Source: an uncultured Eubacteriales bacterium (GTDB taxonomy: Bacteria; Bacillota; Clostridia; Lachnospirales; Anaerotignaceae). Taken from it: a stretch of 7,023 nt of DNA. The DNA lies in the NCBI GenBank assembly GCA_902406135.1, contig CABPCX010000099.1, positions 1 through 7,023 of the forward strand. The letters run 5' to 3'. Positions 6,096 through 7,023 of this stretch are shown one piece after another; position 1 is the first letter of the stretch, and the number at the start of each line of letters is the position of its first letter. Position numbers and translations under genes: made by a program. The notes under the pieces were generated by a model. That model was not told the DNA's origin. It saw only the letters and a program-made list of their open reading frames with translations, and did no database searches.

Positions 6096-6119
6096 TTTAA
6101 TATTTAAGGAGAGATGTAG

Positions 6120-6923
6120 ATGAAAAAGAAATTTATACTAGCTATTATAGCAGCCGCTGTATCTGTTTCCTCTGTTTCGGCTTTTGCGGCAGAAAAGGAA
6201 AACTACAGCTATTCAGTAAACAGCTTTGACAGTTTTGCTTATAATTATTTAAGCAAATCAGGATTAATAAGCGATGACTGCATTTATCTTGATGAAGAAT
6301 TTATTGATAAAATTCAGAGTATGGGTTCAAGTGATGACTGTTTAAAAATTCTGCTTGAAATATTAAACGGAGACTGCAGCAATATTCCACAGCTTCCTGA
6401 TATACCCGATGTACCTGAAGTTCCTGAAGAACCAGAAATTCCCGATACCCCCGAAGAGCCTGATGTACCTGAGATTCCCGATGTGCCTGAAATTCCCGAT
6501 ACTCCCGAAGAGCCCGAAGAACCAAATGACGGAGAAATGTCATCTCAGGAAAGGGCCTTTGCATCAGAAGTCGTACGTCTTGTAAATATTGAGCGTGCAA
6601 AGGAAGGCCTTAACGAACTGGAATCCGATTCATCCGTGCAGGCAGCTGCCCAGGTTAGAGCCGAGGAAACAGAAATAAGTTTTTCCCATACCCGCCCGGA
6701 CGGCAGAAGCTGCTATACGGCTTTAGACGAAGCAGGCGTCCAGTATTCAGGAGCAGGAGAAAACATCGCCTATGGTCAGAAAACACCGGCAGAAGCAGTG
6801 GAAACATGGATGAATTCCCCTGGACACAGAGCAAATATCTTAAATGCAAACTACACTCACATAGGCGTAGGATGCTACAACAGCGGAAATACATATTACT
6901 GGAGCCAGTTCTTCACATATTAA
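6120..6923 (+). CDS. Secreted CAP/SCP-domain protein with acidic proline-rich linker (YkwD-like)
   Basis: A 267-residue exported protein. Residues 1-24 are a signal peptide (KKK, hydrophobic core, likely cut after AFA or AFAA). Residues 25-90 form a small module of unknown type with Cys54, Cys74 and Cys86. Residues 91-136 are a linker of Pro every third position with Asp, Glu, Val and Ile, containing PEIPDTPEEP twice (105-114 and 123-132). Residues 143-267 are a CAP domain of the bacterial YkwD kind: VNIERAKEGL, FSHTRPDG with His190, GENIAYG with Glu214, SPGHRANIL with His236, and a final YYWSQFF strand. His190, Glu214 and His236 form the usual CAP cavity. No anchor (LPXTG, SLH or membrane helix) is seen, so it is released or loosely wall-bound. 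The biochemical role of bacterial CAP proteins is not settled. AAGGAG lies 8 nt before the ATG. It is transcribed divergently from the M16 operon and appears to be monocistronic. Confidence 0.92.
   Translation: MKKKFILAIIAAAVSVSSVSAFAAEKENYSYSVNSFDSFAYNYLSKSGLISDDCIYLDEEFIDKIQSMGSSDDCLKILLEILNGDCSNIPQLPDIPDVPEVPEEPEIPDTPEEPDVPEIPDVPEIPDTPEEPEEPNDGEMSSQERAFASEVVRLVNIERAKEGLNELESDSSVQAAAQVRAEETEISFSHTRPDGRSCYTALDEAGVQYSGAGENIAYGQKTPAEAVETWMNSPGHRANILNANYTHIGVGCYNSGNTYYWSQFFTY
6432..6515 (+). repeat. 54-nt-period internal duplication in the CAP protein linker
   Basis: The 30-nt segments 6432-6461 and 6486-6515 differ at only three third-codon positions and both encode PEIPDTPEEP. The high DNA identity points to recent duplication, and the tract is a likely site of length variation between strains. 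Confidence 0.7.
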
Positions 6924-6977
6924 AATACTGTAAAGCTTTATAAACCATATATAAAACAGTCCTCTTATAATAATTAT

Positions 6978-7001
6978 CCACCCGCATAGCGGGTGGTTTT
7001 T
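6978..7001 (+). terminator. Rho-independent terminator of the CAP-domain gene
   Basis: An 8-bp GC-rich stem CCACCCGC/GCGGGTGG with a 3-nt ATA loop is followed by TTTTT. It is 55 nt after the stop codon and is the strongest terminator in the window. Confidence 0.92.
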
Positions 7002-7008
7002 CCTTTTC

Positions 7009-7019
7009 GGGCATAGCCC
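7009..7019. repeat. Small hairpin GGGC-ATA-GCCC at the right edge
   Basis: A 4-bp stem with the same ATA loop and the same GCATAGC core as the terminator just upstream. No T-tract is visible before the window ends, so its role cannot be judged. Confidence 0.35.
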
Positions 7020-7023
7020 TAAT

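Noticed and set aside
6301..6600. 99-codon minus-strand open frame
   Set aside because: It is the reverse of the repetitive Pro/Glu linker of the CAP protein; the absence of stops comes from the repeat itself.
1..7023. Mobile element or prophage carrying the phosphonate genes
   Set aside because: No transposase, integrase, terminal inverted repeats or tRNA remnant is visible, and ribosome-binding sites and base use look alike across the window. dut alone is not evidence of phage here because it is operonic with the M16 peptidase gene.

Overview
The window looks like an AT-rich low-GC Firmicute, most likely an anaerobic Clostridia/Lachnospirales member. The reasons are strong AAGGAG-type ribosome-binding sites, an M16 peptidase gene followed by dut, a DUF378 small membrane protein, and a secreted CAP-domain protein with an acidic proline-rich linker. 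The taxonomic call is inference; no rRNA or tRNA is present. Seven of the eight genes lie on the minus strand.

Left part (1-3634, all minus strand): a phosphonate-use locus. Reading in transcription order from about 2700 leftward there is phnX (phosphonoacetaldehyde hydrolase), an iron-type alcohol dehydrogenase of the kind found with phosphonate genes (overlapping phnX by 4 nt, ATGA), and a PhnD-type phosphonate-binding lipoprotein cut by the window edge. Upstream on the same strand, separated by a rho-independent terminator, is a DeoR-family regulator with its own promoter. A 10-bp element (TACGTATAAA) occurs both in the regulator promoter and between the regulator and phnX, which makes local autoregulation plausible. 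No phnW transaminase and no ABC permease or ATPase is visible; they would be expected beyond position 1.

Middle (3745-5830, minus strand): a bidirectional terminator at 3751-3780 closes this block. The gene order is M16 zinc peptidase (TTG start), then dut (dUTPase, 38-nt overlap), then a 70-residue DUF378 two-helix membrane protein. The first two are ordinary chromosomal genes of Firmicutes and have no evident link to phosphonates.

Right part (5831-7023): a 289-bp divergent intergenic region holds a candidate minus-strand promoter for the M16 operon, several inverted repeats with no assigned function, a candidate plus-strand promoter and an 11-nt tandem repeat. It leads into a plus-strand gene for an exported CAP/SCP-domain protein, followed by a strong terminator at 6978-7001.

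No clearly new defence, mobile or biosynthetic system is visible. The items most worth a second look are small: the four-unit 10-nt repeat that makes up the phnX leader, the shared element around the DeoR gene, the pairing of a hydrolase with a reductase that could compete for one aldehyde, and the structured and repeated DNA upstream of the CAP gene.
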